From LMUY01 sp965276785 (lineage in GTDB: Bacteria; Pseudomonadota; Alphaproteobacteria; Acetobacterales; Acetobacteraceae), in NCBI GenBank assembly GCA_965276785.1, contig OZ255629.1, forward strand, positions 3,472,001-3,536,000: a stretch of DNA of 64,000 nt. The letters are read 5' to 3'. Both the position numbers and the translations under genes were made by a program. Positions 47,959-56,268 of the stretch are shown here, one piece after another (within the stretch, counting starts at the first letter, position 1; every line of letters starts with the position of its first letter). The notes under the pieces are model-generated. The model saw only the letters and a list, made by a program, of their open reading frames with translations. It did no database searches and was not told where the DNA came from.

Positions 47959-49167
47959 TCATCGCCCCCGTGCCTGCGCGAATGTCGGCCGCCGCCATGC
48001 AATCCCCGTCCAACGCCATTTCGCAGGCTGGGCCATCAGTTCCCGATATACGTCCAATGTCGCCTGCTGCATTTTGGCCGTAGTGTAATTCTTACAAACG
48101 CTGTCGCGCGCCCTTGCTCCCAGTGCTGCCCGCTCGGCGGGAGAGAGTTGCAACACATCGGCTAGCGCCGTCGCCAATGCCGCCGTGTCGTTGGGGCGGA
48201 CGCGCCAGCCGGTGACACCATGGTCCACCGTCTCGGCGGTGCCGCCGGCATCGCTCACCACCACCGCACGGCCCATTGCCTGCGCCTCAATCACGGTTCG
48301 GCCGAACGGCTCCGGCTCTACGGAGGGGTTAGCCACGATATCCGCTAGCATGAAGGCGGCCGGCATGTCATCGCAATGCCCCACAATCCGCACCTGCTCG
48401 GACAACCTAAGCGCCGCGATCCGGTCCAACAACTCGCGCTTGAACTTCTTGCGTCCCTGATCGGCCCCGACCATGACCAGGCAGATATCTGACCGCTGCA
48501 GCCGCGTGAGTGCCTCCAGCATCAGTAAATGGCCTTTCCACCGGGTCAATCGAGCCGGCAGCACAATTACCGTGGCACCTGCGGGCAAGCGCCAGACCTC
48601 AGCAAGGCGTTCCAAACGATCGGCTGCGATTGAGCTTGGATCGAATATGCCCGGGTCGACGCCACGGGGGATCACGCGCAGACGAAGCGGGTCGACATGG
48701 TGGCGCGCCTTGAGCTTCGCCGCGACAAACTGGCTGATGGCGATGATGCGCTCACCCCGTGCCATGATGGCATTGTAGCGGCGCTTGCCCGGCGCATTCT
48801 CTTTGTAGACGCCATGCCAGGTGGTCACCAGCCGCGCGCCGGTGCGGCGGCAAGCCAGCCATGCAGACCAGGCTGGGGCGCGGGAGCGGGCATGCACGAT
48901 GTCCACATCGGCGGCACGGATCAGGAAAGCCAAGCGGGCGGCATTCTGATAAATCCGCATCGGGTTCTTAGAGGCGAGATTGAGGGTGATATGCGTTCCG
49001 CCGGCGCGCTCCACCGCAGCCACCATGCGGCCGCCCGCACTGGCTACCAACGCCGAGCCGCCGGCGCGCACGATAGCCTGCACCATCTCCACCGTGCCGC
49101 GCTCCACTCCCCCGGTTTCCAGGGCCGGGAGGACTTGCAGCACGGTCAACGCGAGATCGTCAGACAT
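47959..49167 (-). CDS. GT4-family glycosyltransferase
   Basis: 402 residues. N-terminal LQVLPALETGGVERGTVEMV is the acceptor-domain start of GT4 enzymes; the donor domain has ARLTRWKGHLLMLEAL and the E-x7-E block EPEPFGRTVIEA, followed by GRAVVVSDAGGTAETV. It transfers an activated sugar to a cell-envelope polysaccharide or lipid with retention of configuration. The last 25 residues past the conserved end (KWRWTGIAWRRPTFAQARG) are unusual and border the phage-like element, so the 3' end may have been altered by the insertion. Confidence 0.88.
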   Translation of the reverse strand: MSDDLALTVLQVLPALETGGVERGTVEMVQAIVRAGGSALVASAGGRMVAAVERAGGTHITLNLASKNPMRIYQNAARLAFLIRAADVDIVHARSRAPAWSAWLACRRTGARLVTTWHGVYKENAPGKRRYNAIMARGERIIAISQFVAAKLKARHHVDPLRLRVIPRGVDPGIFDPSSIAADRLERLAEVWRLPAGATVIVLPARLTRWKGHLLMLEALTRLQRSDICLVMVGADQGRKKFKRELLDRIAALRLSEQVRIVGHCDDMPAAFMLADIVANPSVEPEPFGRTVIEAQAMGRAVVVSDAGGTAETVDHGVTGWRVRPNDTAALATALADVLQLSPAERAALGARARDSVCKNYTTAKMQQATLDVYRELMAQPAKWRWTGIAWRRPTFAQARGR

Positions 49168-49212
49168 AGTGGCCCTATACCACGGAGATGCAGGGGAACG
49201 GGAGGGGCTGCA

Positions 49213-49978
49213 ATGGAACGGAGGCGGCTAAATAATGGGCGGGTGACGAAATCGCCTGGCAGCGCCTGCCGGGCCGAGCGCCTGGTATTGCGTTTCTGCC
49301 GGGCTTTCGCGGCGACATGACAGGCGACAAGGCGCAGTCGCTCGCCCGATTTTGCGCACAACGCGACCAAACATTGTTGCTTCTCGACTATTCCGGCCAT
49401 GGCGAAAGCGGGGGTGCCTTCACCGAGTCACCATCGAGCGCTGGACGGCCGACGCGCTGACCGCCATCGACGCTCCAGCCATGTGGCCACCGGTGCTGGT
49501 CGGCTCCTCTATGGGCGGCTGGATCGCTTTGCTCGCGGCGCTCGCTCGGCCCGGCCGGATAGTCGGCCTGATCGGCATCGCCGCATCACCAGACCTTACC
49601 GAGGAGATAATTCGGGGGGCGATGTTGCCCGATGAGCGAGACGAACTCGCCGCTAAGGGCATGATATTGGTGCCAAGCCAGTATGGCGAACCCACCCCGA
49701 TCACCCTAGCATTGCTCGAGGACGGGCGGGACCATCTGCTGATGCACGGCACAATCCCCCTGACTTGCCCCGTCCGCCTACTGCACGGCCAGGCAGATGC
49801 GGAAGTGCCATGGGAGACGGCGCTGCGCCTAGCCGCACGATTTGAAATCTTGGATGTGCAGGTGATGTTGGTCAAGGGCGCCGGTCACCGCATGTCGAGC
49901 CAGCCCGATCTATTGCTGCTGCATACGGTTCTGGTCAATTTGTTGGGTCTTGAACTCGGCGCCGAGGATCGCGCATAG
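49213..49978 (+). pseudogene. Alpha/beta hydrolase gene broken by two frameshifts
   Basis: Three frames must be joined to recover one protein. ATG 49213 gives a lead ending near 49246; a second frame then reads EIAWQRLPGRAPGIAFLPGF and LLLLDYSGHGESGGAFTE up to about 49426; a third gives TIERWTADALTAIDAP, nucleophile GSSMGGW, HGQADAEVP with the acid and GAGHRMSS with the catalytic His, to 49978. Catalytic residues are intact, so decay is recent or the shifts are sequencing errors. Such hydrolases act on esters or acyl compounds. Its 3' end overlaps the convergent epimerase-like gene by 69 bases. Confidence 0.7.
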
Positions 49979-50788
49979 GCCCTCGCGATAGTTCGGATAC
50001 AGCCAGCGCCGGCCCAAGGCGCGCTGGGTGAGCTCACTACGCACCTTACGGTCGTCCGCCCAGAAAGATCGCGCCATTGGGCTCATGCTGCTCTCGGCAT
50101 CCTCGAATGGCACGAGAGGCGGCGAGTCACGGCCTAACAAGCGGGCGGCTTCGGCAATCACATCGGCACTGCTGGCCGGTTCGTCGTCGGCCCCGTTCAG
50201 CACGCGGCGTCCCCCTGGGCGTTGCTGCAAAATGGCGGCAAGCAAAGCACCGACGATGTCGTCGCGATGGATCCGGCCGAACGCGTGGCCAGGTTTGTCG
50301 ACCCGGCGGGCACGGCCGGCGCGAACCTCATCCAATGCGGAACGGCCAGGTCCATAAATCCCGGCCAGGCGGAACAGGTCTACCGCGAGGCCCGGGCGCA
50401 ACGCCGCCCAGGCGTTCTCGGCATCAACCCGTCGGGTGGCGCGGCGATTGGAGGGAGCTGGCTCGGTGGTCTCATCCACCCAGGCGCCCCCACGGTCACC
50501 ATAAACGCCAGTGGTTGAGAGATACCCAGCCCAACGCAGCGCCGGCGCGGCGGCGAGCAAACGGGCATGGCGATGCAGCACCGGGTCTCCCTCTGCTTCG
50601 GGCGCGGCCGTGGCAACGAGGTGGGTGGCAGTGGTGAGCGATTCTGCTGGGTCGTCAAATGGCGCCAAGCGATATCTGGCGGAAGCAACGCCCCGCTGGC
50701 GCGTCACCACGGTCACTTGCATGCGGGATGACGCCAGTTCCGCTAGGGCGCTGCCGGTGTAGCCGGAACCAAAGATCACCAGATGCAT
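49910..50788 (-). CDS. SDR-type NAD(P)-binding epimerase-like protein (YeeZ-like)
   Basis: 292 residues from ATG 50788. The Rossmann start IFGSGYTGSALAELA has GxGxxG and the middle STTGVYGDRGGAWVDE and FRLAGIYGPGRSALDEVRAG are typical of YeeZ/extended-SDR-like proteins. The catalytic Tyr-x3-Lys is not obvious, as in much of this subgroup. Substrate unknown. The last 20 codons (KTQQIDQNRMQQQ) lie past the family's usual end and overlap the hydrolase pseudogene. Confidence 0.8.
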   Translation of the reverse strand: MHLVIFGSGYTGSALAELASSRMQVTVVTRQRGVASARYRLAPFDDPAESLTTATHLVATAAPEAEGDPVLHRHARLLAAAPALRWAGYLSTTGVYGDRGGAWVDETTEPAPSNRRATRRVDAENAWAALRPGLAVDLFRLAGIYGPGRSALDEVRAGRARRVDKPGHAFGRIHRDDIVGALLAAILQQRPGGRRVLNGADDEPASSADVIAEAARLLGRDSPPLVPFEDAESSMSPMARSFWADDRKVRSELTQRALGRRWLYPNYREGLCAILGAEFKTQQIDQNRMQQQ

Positions 50789-50845
50789 ACGGCGCTCCTG
50801 CCGGATTTGCCCATCGCGTGGCCGGGCGAGTAGGCTAGCACTACC

Positions 50846-51676
50846 ATGAAACTAGGATTGTCGCTGATAGTGGCCGCAGGATTGCTGACCTTAACCGTAG
50901 CAGGCGGACTATGGCGACTGCGCAGTTCCGAAATGGCCGGCACCAACCAAGAATCGGCAGACCTGCCCCTGCCGCCCGTGCCGCCGCGAGTGGCCGAAGG
51001 CCACGATTATGAACAATGCATGGCTATGCTAACCAGTGACCCTGAAGGCGCCAACAACTTTGCCGATGCCTGGGTTGCCACTGGCGGCGGCGAGGGCGCG
51101 ACCCACTGCCTCGCTTTGGCAAAGGTGGCGTTGGGGGAGGTTGCGGCTGGCGCAGAAATGCTGGAACGGCTTGCCGCCACCAGCAAGGCGCCGGACGTGG
51201 CGCGAGCCGTGGTGTATGGCCAAGCAGACCAGGCGTGGCTGATCGCTGGTGACCCCACGCGCGCGCTGGGAGCCGCGACGCTGGCGCTCAGCTTCTCAGA
51301 TGATAATCCGGATTTGTTGATCGGCCGCTCGGTCGCCTCCGCTACGCTGGGACATTACGAGGATGCGACAGAGGACCTGAGCCACGCACTGGAAATCGAC
51401 AGCAAGCGCTCCGATGCGCTCGTGCTACGCGCCGCCGCCTATCGGCATACCGGGCACCTGGACTTGGCGGAGGACGATACAGAGCGAGCGCTGGCGCAAG
51501 ACCCGGAAAACTCGGAGGCCTATCTGGAGCGTGGCATTCTACGCGAACGTAAAGGCGACCGGCGCGGTGCGCGCAACGATTGGCTCGAGGCGAAATCCCT
51601 TGCGCCCGACTCTCCGGCCAGCGACTTGGCTGAGCAGAACTTGGCCTTGTTAGAAGCCGGTCCCGATCAGCGGTAA
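50846..51676 (+). CDS. TPR-repeat protein with signal anchor
   Basis: 276 residues from ATG 50846. An N-terminal hydrophobic segment (LSLIVAAGLLTLTVAGGLW) anchors or exports it; then a Pro-rich linker and at least three TPR units, including ASATLGHYEDATEDLSHALE, AYRHTGHLDLAEDDTERALA and EAYLERGILRERKGDRRGAR. Facing the periplasm, it probably scaffolds a protein complex. Partners are unknown. Confidence 0.85.
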   Translation: MKLGLSLIVAAGLLTLTVAGGLWRLRSSEMAGTNQESADLPLPPVPPRVAEGHDYEQCMAMLTSDPEGANNFADAWVATGGGEGATHCLALAKVALGEVAAGAEMLERLAATSKAPDVARAVVYGQADQAWLIAGDPTRALGAATLALSFSDDNPDLLIGRSVASATLGHYEDATEDLSHALEIDSKRSDALVLRAAAYRHTGHLDLAEDDTERALAQDPENSEAYLERGILRERKGDRRGARNDWLEAKSLAPDSPASDLAEQNLALLEAGPDQR

Positions 51677-51692
51677 GAAGCTGATCTCCACC

Positions 51693-51718
51693 TGATGCTT
51701 GCGGGTGTATAAGCATCA
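51693..51718 (+). terminator. Inverted repeat after the TPR gene
   Basis: TGATGCTT (51693-51700) and AAGCATCA (51711-51718) form a perfect 8-bp stem with a 10-base loop, 17 bases after the TPR stop. No T-run follows, so it is a weak candidate terminator. Confidence 0.4.
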
Positions 51719-51785
51719 GAGTGAAAAACGCTTGGGCATCGGCTAGTGCGCATGCAAATGGCGCATTGAGCAACGTCGGCAGTTT

Positions 51786-52018
51786 CTACGCACAAGCGGG
51801 TGTAGGCGTTTGGGAAGCGTTGGCGCAGATTACCTCTCGGTTCAGAATACTATAGTGCACTCTGACGTCAACCGTCGAGAGAGGCTCATCCGCCACCAGG
51901 AAGGCCAGTGTAGCACTAGCGCGCGGGCGACCACAACACGCTGTAGTTCGCCGCCTGACAACTCGCTGAGCCGAGCGTCGAGCAAACGTGCCAAGTCTAT
52001 AGCGAGTCCGCAGGGCAG
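51786..52018 (-). pseudogene. Remnant of a peptide ABC transporter ATPase (DppF/OppF-like)
   Basis: On the minus strand one frame reads LDARLSELSGGELQRVVVARAL, the ABC signature region, and a second frame continues LAFLVADEPLSTVDVRV, the Walker B and D-loop. A frame change near 51910 separates them, and both Walker A and the C-terminal half are missing. It is therefore a degraded fragment of an oligopeptide transporter ATPase. The 448-base stretch 51677-52124 holds nothing else except a hairpin near its left end. Confidence 0.7.
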
Positions 52019-52124
52019 GAGAGCGAAGCATCATCCACTGGCTGGCACGATATCGCTAGCGCCAGGTGGCGCGCACCCCGGCATGCTGCCGTGATGTCCA
52101 CCCGTTAAGCCAAGGTAAGCGCTG

Positions 52125-52769
52125 GTGCTAACTGTGTGGGGCCGGAAGACCTCATCGAATGTTCAAGCGCTCATGTGGTGCATTGGCGAGCTTAGTCTGC
52201 GTTACGAGAGACATGATGTCGGGCATCGCTATGGCGGCAACACTACTTCCGCATTCTTGGCCATGAATCCTAACGGCACCGTTCCGGTCCTACGTGATGG
52301 CGACAATGAGCCGCTTTGGGAAACGGGTGCTATTCTCCGCTACTTGGCCGGCCGCTACGGAGCCGCTGCCTTCTGGCCTTCGGAGGGCATGGCTCGTGCG
52401 CGGGTAGACAAATGGGCCGAGTGGTCGAAAATCAATGTTGCCCTAGGTTTCACAGCTCCGATCTTCTGGAGGGTAGTCCGGACAGCGCCTTCTAAACAGG
52501 ATCCCGCTGCAATCATGCAGGTCGTCTCGCAATTCGATAGGCATCTGGACGTCGCCGAGACGCAACTCTCGCGCGGCGTCTTCCTTACTGGCGACGACTT
52601 TACCCTTGCTGACATTCAGTTCGGGCATGTGCTGTTCCGCTACTTCGACATTCCAATTGTTCGGCAGAACCGTCCAACGCTGCGGCGATACTACGATGCT
52701 CTTACAGCGCGGCCAGCCTTTCGAGAGCACGTCATGCTCTCCTACGAGGAGCTAAGAGTTCTGAGTTGA
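52125..52769 (+). CDS. Glutathione S-transferase family protein
   Basis: 214 residues from GTG 52125. The N-terminal thioredoxin fold has VWGRKTSSNVQALMWC (probable catalytic Ser), NPNGTVPVLRDGDNEPLWET with the cis-Pro and SNAIL-like motif changed to WETGAIL, and the C-terminal helical domain includes GDDFTLADIQFGHVLFRY with the N-capping Asp. It is probably a detoxifying glutathione transferase; the substrate is unknown. It stands alone, between the ABC remnant and the acyl-CoA cluster. Confidence 0.88.
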   Translation: MLTVWGRKTSSNVQALMWCIGELSLRYERHDVGHRYGGNTTSAFLAMNPNGTVPVLRDGDNEPLWETGAILRYLAGRYGAAAFWPSEGMARARVDKWAEWSKINVALGFTAPIFWRVVRTAPSKQDPAAIMQVVSQFDRHLDVAETQLSRGVFLTGDDFTLADIQFGHVLFRYFDIPIVRQNRPTLRRYYDALTARPAFREHVMLSYEELRVLS

Positions 52770-52863
52770 GCAGCCGCAAGCAGCATTATCGTCTCCAGCG
52801 GCGGCACGGCTCGGCATGCGCAACCTGGCATCCAGCGTGAACTGTCCGAAACCCTAGCCCATG

Positions 52864-54474
52864 CTACGCTCCTGCACGCTTGCGCAAATCCCGGCGCATG
52901 ATCTTGCCAGTGATCGTCATCGGCAGTTCGCTCAAGAACTCTATCTCGCGCGGGTATTCGTGCCCGGATAGCCGGCTCTTAACGAAAGCCTGGATGTCCT
53001 CCGCCAGCGCGGGCCCCGGCTCGTGGCCGTCACGCGGCACGACAAACGCCTTGACCAGTTCGCCACGCAGCGCATCTGGCACGCCGATCACTGCCACCAT
53101 AGCCACAGCCGGATGGCCAGCAACGCAGCCTTCCACCTCGTCCGGCCCGATGCGATAGCCGGCACTGTTAATCACGTCGTCATCGCGGCCATGGAACCAG
53201 AAATAGCCATCCTCGTCGCGCAGGCCGATATCGCCGGTCAGCAGCCACTCGCCGCGGAACTTGCGCGCGGTCGCCTCGGGGTTGCGCCAGTAGTGCAGGA
53301 ACATCGCCGGGTCCGGCGCCCGCACCGCAATCGTTCCAGCCTCCCCGGGCGGCAGGGCAGCGCCGTCGTTACCGATCACCGCAACCTCGTGGCCCGGGAT
53401 GGCTCGTCCCATCGAGTTGTCCCGCGTTGGCATCAGCGTGGCGCAATTGCCGACCACCAGGTTGCACTCGGTCTGGCCGTAGAATTCATTGACGGTCACG
53501 CCGAAGGTCGCACGGCCCCAATCGAGCATGCCCACGCCCAGCCGCTCGCCGCCGCTGGCCACACTGCGCATTGCAAAGCTCCGATGGCTGCCGTGTTGCC
53601 GCATGATCTTGAGCGCGGTAGGCGGCATGAAGGCGTTGCGGATTTCATGCCGACTGAGCAGGTCGAAGACGACGTCAACCTCGAACTTCGGTAGGCGGCA
53701 GGCCAAAACGGGGGTAGCGTGATACAAGGCGGGTAGCAGCACGTCGAGCAGGCCGCCGGCCCAGGCCCAATCGGCCGGCGTCCTGACCCGGTCGCCGGGC
53801 TGCGGGAAGAAATCCTGCGGGAACTCCACGCCAGGCAGCATGCCGAGCAGCACGCGGTGGGCGTGCAGCACCCCCTTTGGCTGCCCCGTGGTGCCGGACG
53901 TATAGAGGATCAGCGCCGGGTCGTCCGCCGCGGTGTCCACGCAGGTGTGGCGGGACGAGGCTTGTGCGAGCAGGTCCTGGAACCCAAGGACCCGTTGTCC
54001 CCGGCCCCCATCGACATTGATGACGGCCCGCAGTGTCGGCAGGCCGGCCCAGACCGGCAGGACCTTGGTTAAGCCGCTATCACCCGTGACAACAACCCGG
54101 GCCTCGCTGTCGCTCAAGCGATATGCCACAGCTTCCGGCCCGAACAGGCTGAATAACGGCAAAGCGATGGCGCCCATGCGGTACGCCGCCAAGTGCGCGA
54201 TCAGCGCGTCCGGGCCTTGCGGCAGCAAGATGGCGACCCGATCACCACGCATGACGCCGAGTGCAGCCAGAGCATTCGCGAAACGGCAGGAAGAGCCGAA
54301 CAAATCTTCAAAGCTGTAACGTGTCACCGCCCCGTTCTGGTCCTGGTAGACCAGCGCCTCCCGCCCGCCGCCCACGTGGCGGTCGCAGATAGCGCGCGCG
54401 ATATTGAAGTGCTGCGGCACCTCCCAGGTAAAGCGACGGACGATTTCCTCGTAGCTTGCGGCGCGGATCAACAT
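52864..54474 (-). CDS. AMP-dependent acyl-CoA synthetase
   Basis: 536 residues of the ANL superfamily. The P-loop LILYTSGTTGQPKGVLHAHR, VNEFYGQTECNLVVGN, LLTGDIGLRDEDGYFWFHGR and the C-terminal catalytic lysine in PMTITGKIMRRDLR are intact. It activates a carboxylic acid to its acyl-CoA via an acyl-adenylate. It overlaps the upstream MaoC-type gene by seven bases and is the last gene of a five-gene minus-strand operon. The acid may be a medium-chain or branched one. Confidence 0.9.
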   Translation of the reverse strand: MLIRAASYEEIVRRFTWEVPQHFNIARAICDRHVGGGREALVYQDQNGAVTRYSFEDLFGSSCRFANALAALGVMRGDRVAILLPQGPDALIAHLAAYRMGAIALPLFSLFGPEAVAYRLSDSEARVVVTGDSGLTKVLPVWAGLPTLRAVINVDGGRGQRVLGFQDLLAQASSRHTCVDTAADDPALILYTSGTTGQPKGVLHAHRVLLGMLPGVEFPQDFFPQPGDRVRTPADWAWAGGLLDVLLPALYHATPVLACRLPKFEVDVVFDLLSRHEIRNAFMPPTALKIMRQHGSHRSFAMRSVASGGERLGVGMLDWGRATFGVTVNEFYGQTECNLVVGNCATLMPTRDNSMGRAIPGHEVAVIGNDGAALPPGEAGTIAVRAPDPAMFLHYWRNPEATARKFRGEWLLTGDIGLRDEDGYFWFHGRDDDVINSAGYRIGPDEVEGCVAGHPAVAMVAVIGVPDALRGELVKAFVVPRDGHEPGPALAEDIQAFVKSRLSGHEYPREIEFLSELPMTITGKIMRRDLRKRAGA

Positions 54475-54908
54475 GGCGGTTTTGGCGTGAAGTAGAGCAC
54501 CCTCAGTTCAGCCGACAAAACGACCGAACCGTCAATGGTATCGACGATCTGGCCCGTCATGTGGGCGAGCACGCCAGAGCGCCGCTCTTCCAGCGCCGAG
54601 ACCACCCACTCCATCCGCATCAGTCGATTGACCCGAACTGGGCCACGGAATCGCACCTGGTAATCGACACCGACTTGGCCGCTTCCGTCATTGGCTTGAT
54701 CATTGAAGCCACTGCTGAGCAGGCCGGCCAGCAAGGCTGCAGTGTAGGCGCCGCTGGCAATCAACTCGCCATAGCGGCTAGCCGCGGCGGCGGTCTCGTC
54801 ATGGTGCAGCGGGTTCATGTCGCCAACTGCTTCGGCGCCGGCGCGGATGGCAGCGGCGTCCAGCAGCAAGTCCCGTTGCAAGCGAGCACCAAGCGGCGGG
54901 GCGGCCAC
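54468..54908 (-). CDS. MaoC-like hotdog protein
   Basis: 146 residues. The hydratase-2-type motif appears as DMNPLHHDETAAAASRYGEL, containing the catalytic Asp and His, followed by IASGAYTAALLAGLLSSGF. The hotdog fold suits enoyl-CoA hydration or thioesterase activity. It is followed by the ligase gene (overlap) and preceded, four bases away, by another MaoC-type gene; the two products may form a heterodimer. Confidence 0.8.
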   Translation of the reverse strand: MAAPPLGARLQRDLLLDAAAIRAGAEAVGDMNPLHHDETAAAASRYGELIASGAYTAALLAGLLSSGFNDQANDGSGQVGVDYQVRFRGPVRVNRLMRMEWVVSALEERRSGVLAHMTGQIVDTIDGSVVLSAELRVLYFTPKPPC

Positions 54909-54912
54909 GTTG

Positions 54913-55362
54913 CTAGGCCTCCCCCAACATCAGCGCGGAGCGGCGGCACGTCGCCACGACTTCATCGCGTTGGTTCAGCATGTCATGCCGGAACTCGACG
55001 ATGCCCTGACCAGGGCGCGAGCGGCTGGCGCGTTTACCAAGCACGGTGGTACGGACGTGCACCGTATCGCCATGGAACACCGGCTTGGGGAAACGCACCT
55101 CGTCCATGCCCATATTGGCAACGGTGGTGCCATAGGTGGTGTCGTTCACGCTCATGCCGATCATCAGCCCCAGGGTGAACAGGCTATTGACAATGGGCCG
55201 GCCGAACTCTGTGGTGGCAGCATAGGCCGCGTCCAGATGCAGCTTGGCGGGATTCATCGTCATGGCCGAGAACAACACGTTGTCGGCTTCGGTGATGGTG
55301 CGGGTCCAAGCATGCTCGAACACCTGGCCGTCCTCAAACTGCGCGAAATAGCGGCCTGGCAT
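54913..55362 (-). CDS. MaoC-family dehydratase (mesaconyl-CoA hydratase-like)
   Basis: 149 residues. Start GRYFAQFEDGQVFEHAWTRT, core ADNVLFSAMTMNPAKLHLDA with the catalytic residues, then GRPIVNSLFTLGLMIGMSVN and HGDTVHVRTTVLGKRASRSR. This sequence type is close to mesaconyl-CoA hydratase and related (R)-specific hydratases. Its partner is the next gene; together they probably hydrate an enoyl-CoA. Confidence 0.85.
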   Translation of the reverse strand: MPGRYFAQFEDGQVFEHAWTRTITEADNVLFSAMTMNPAKLHLDAAYAATTEFGRPIVNSLFTLGLMIGMSVNDTTYGTTVANMGMDEVRFPKPVFHGDTVHVRTTVLGKRASRSRPGQGIVEFRHDMLNQRDEVVATCRRSALMLGEA

Positions 55363-55377
55363 AGTGCGCTCCCCTAA

Positions 55378-55594
55378 CTAGAGCATCATCGCTACAAACG
55401 CGATCAGCGACAGGTAAAGATGCTCGCAAACAAAGAGCTAGAGCATGTTCGGGCCGTTTTTCAACGCTATTTGGTCCTAACATGCTCTAGCAGTCTGATC
55501 GCTTGAGGTTGCATCAACCTGAAGCGTGAATCATTCGCTCAAACACAGAATTAGAGCAGGAGCGCTTGGTCTATCAGAAACGATCATGCTCTAA
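55378..55594. repeat. Structured dispersed-repeat-like element with nested palindromes
   Basis: CTAGAGCATGTT (55438-55449) pairs perfectly with AACATGCTCTAG (55479-55490); AGGTTG (55506-55511) pairs with CAACCT (55515-55520); TTAGAGCA (55551-55558) pairs with TGCTCTAA (55587-55594), and a further CTAGAGCAT begins at 55378. The CTAGAGCATG core recurs three times. Such AGAGCATG palindromes are known as dispersed repeats in alphaproteobacteria. The element sits in the gap between the nitroreductase and MaoC genes, and its last base pairs overlap the nitroreductase stop. Confidence 0.75.
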
Positions 55595-56268
55595 TCCAGC
55601 CACTCCACCGCCTGCCCCAGCGTCGCACGCTCGGTGCGGAAGCTGTTGGCCAAGTGCCCGGTGTCCGCGTAGCCGAACGAGATGCCGCACACCACCAACC
55701 GGGCCGCGGGCAAGTCGAAATGCTCCCGCAGCCAGGGGCTGTAAGCCGCTACCGCCGCCTGCGGGATAGTCGCTAGACCGAGCGACTGGGCGGCGAGCAG
55801 GAACACGGAGACGTAGCCGCCGCAATCGATGGCGCCATACGTCCCCAAATCGGCCTCGGTCGTGATGAGTGCAAAATGCGGCGCCCCAAAAAAGCGGAAG
55901 TTCTCCCGCGCCTGCGCCGCGTAGCGCTCCCGGTCACCCCGCTCGATACCCAGCGCGCCATATAACTGGTAGCCGCAGACCCGACGCCGGTCGAGGTAAA
56001 CACCGCGATAGGCCGTCGGAAACACAATGTCCGGTCGGTCCGGCAGGCCCGCCGCCGCCTGCTCCGACAGCCCGGCGGCGACACGCCGGGTGGCGTCGCC
56101 GCTGGTGACGATCACCTGCCAAGGCTGCGTGTTGCACCAGGACGGCGTCTGCTGTGCCATCGTCAACAATCGCTCAAGCTGCTCGCGGGGAACCGGCTGG
56201 CTCTGGAAGGCACGGCAACTGTGCCGCCGCTGCAGCAGATCATCGAGTGACTCCGCCTCAGAGCTCAA
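55591..56268 (-). CDS. Nitroreductase-family flavoprotein
   Basis: 225 residues with LQRRHSCRAFQSQPVPREQL and QQTPSWCNTQPWQVIVTSG at the FMN-binding N-terminus, and the conserved CGGYVSVFLLAAQSLGLATI and VVCGISFGYAD. It is an FMN-dependent reductase of the nitroreductase/BluB-like fold, with substrate unknown. It overlaps the acyl-CoA dehydrogenase gene by four bases, so it is co-translated; here it may act as an ene- or flavin reductase in the same pathway. Confidence 0.88.
   Translation of the reverse strand: MSSEAESLDDLLQRRHSCRAFQSQPVPREQLERLLTMAQQTPSWCNTQPWQVIVTSGDATRRVAAGLSEQAAAGLPDRPDIVFPTAYRGVYLDRRRVCGYQLYGALGIERGDRERYAAQARENFRFFGAPHFALITTEADLGTYGAIDCGGYVSVFLLAAQSLGLATIPQAAVAAYSPWLREHFDLPAARLVVCGISFGYADTGHLANSFRTERATLGQAVEWLD

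Noticed and set aside
47868..48083. 71-codon frame after the ETR1-like gene
   Set aside because: It overlaps the 3' end of the glycosyltransferase gene and has no family look or ribosome-binding site.
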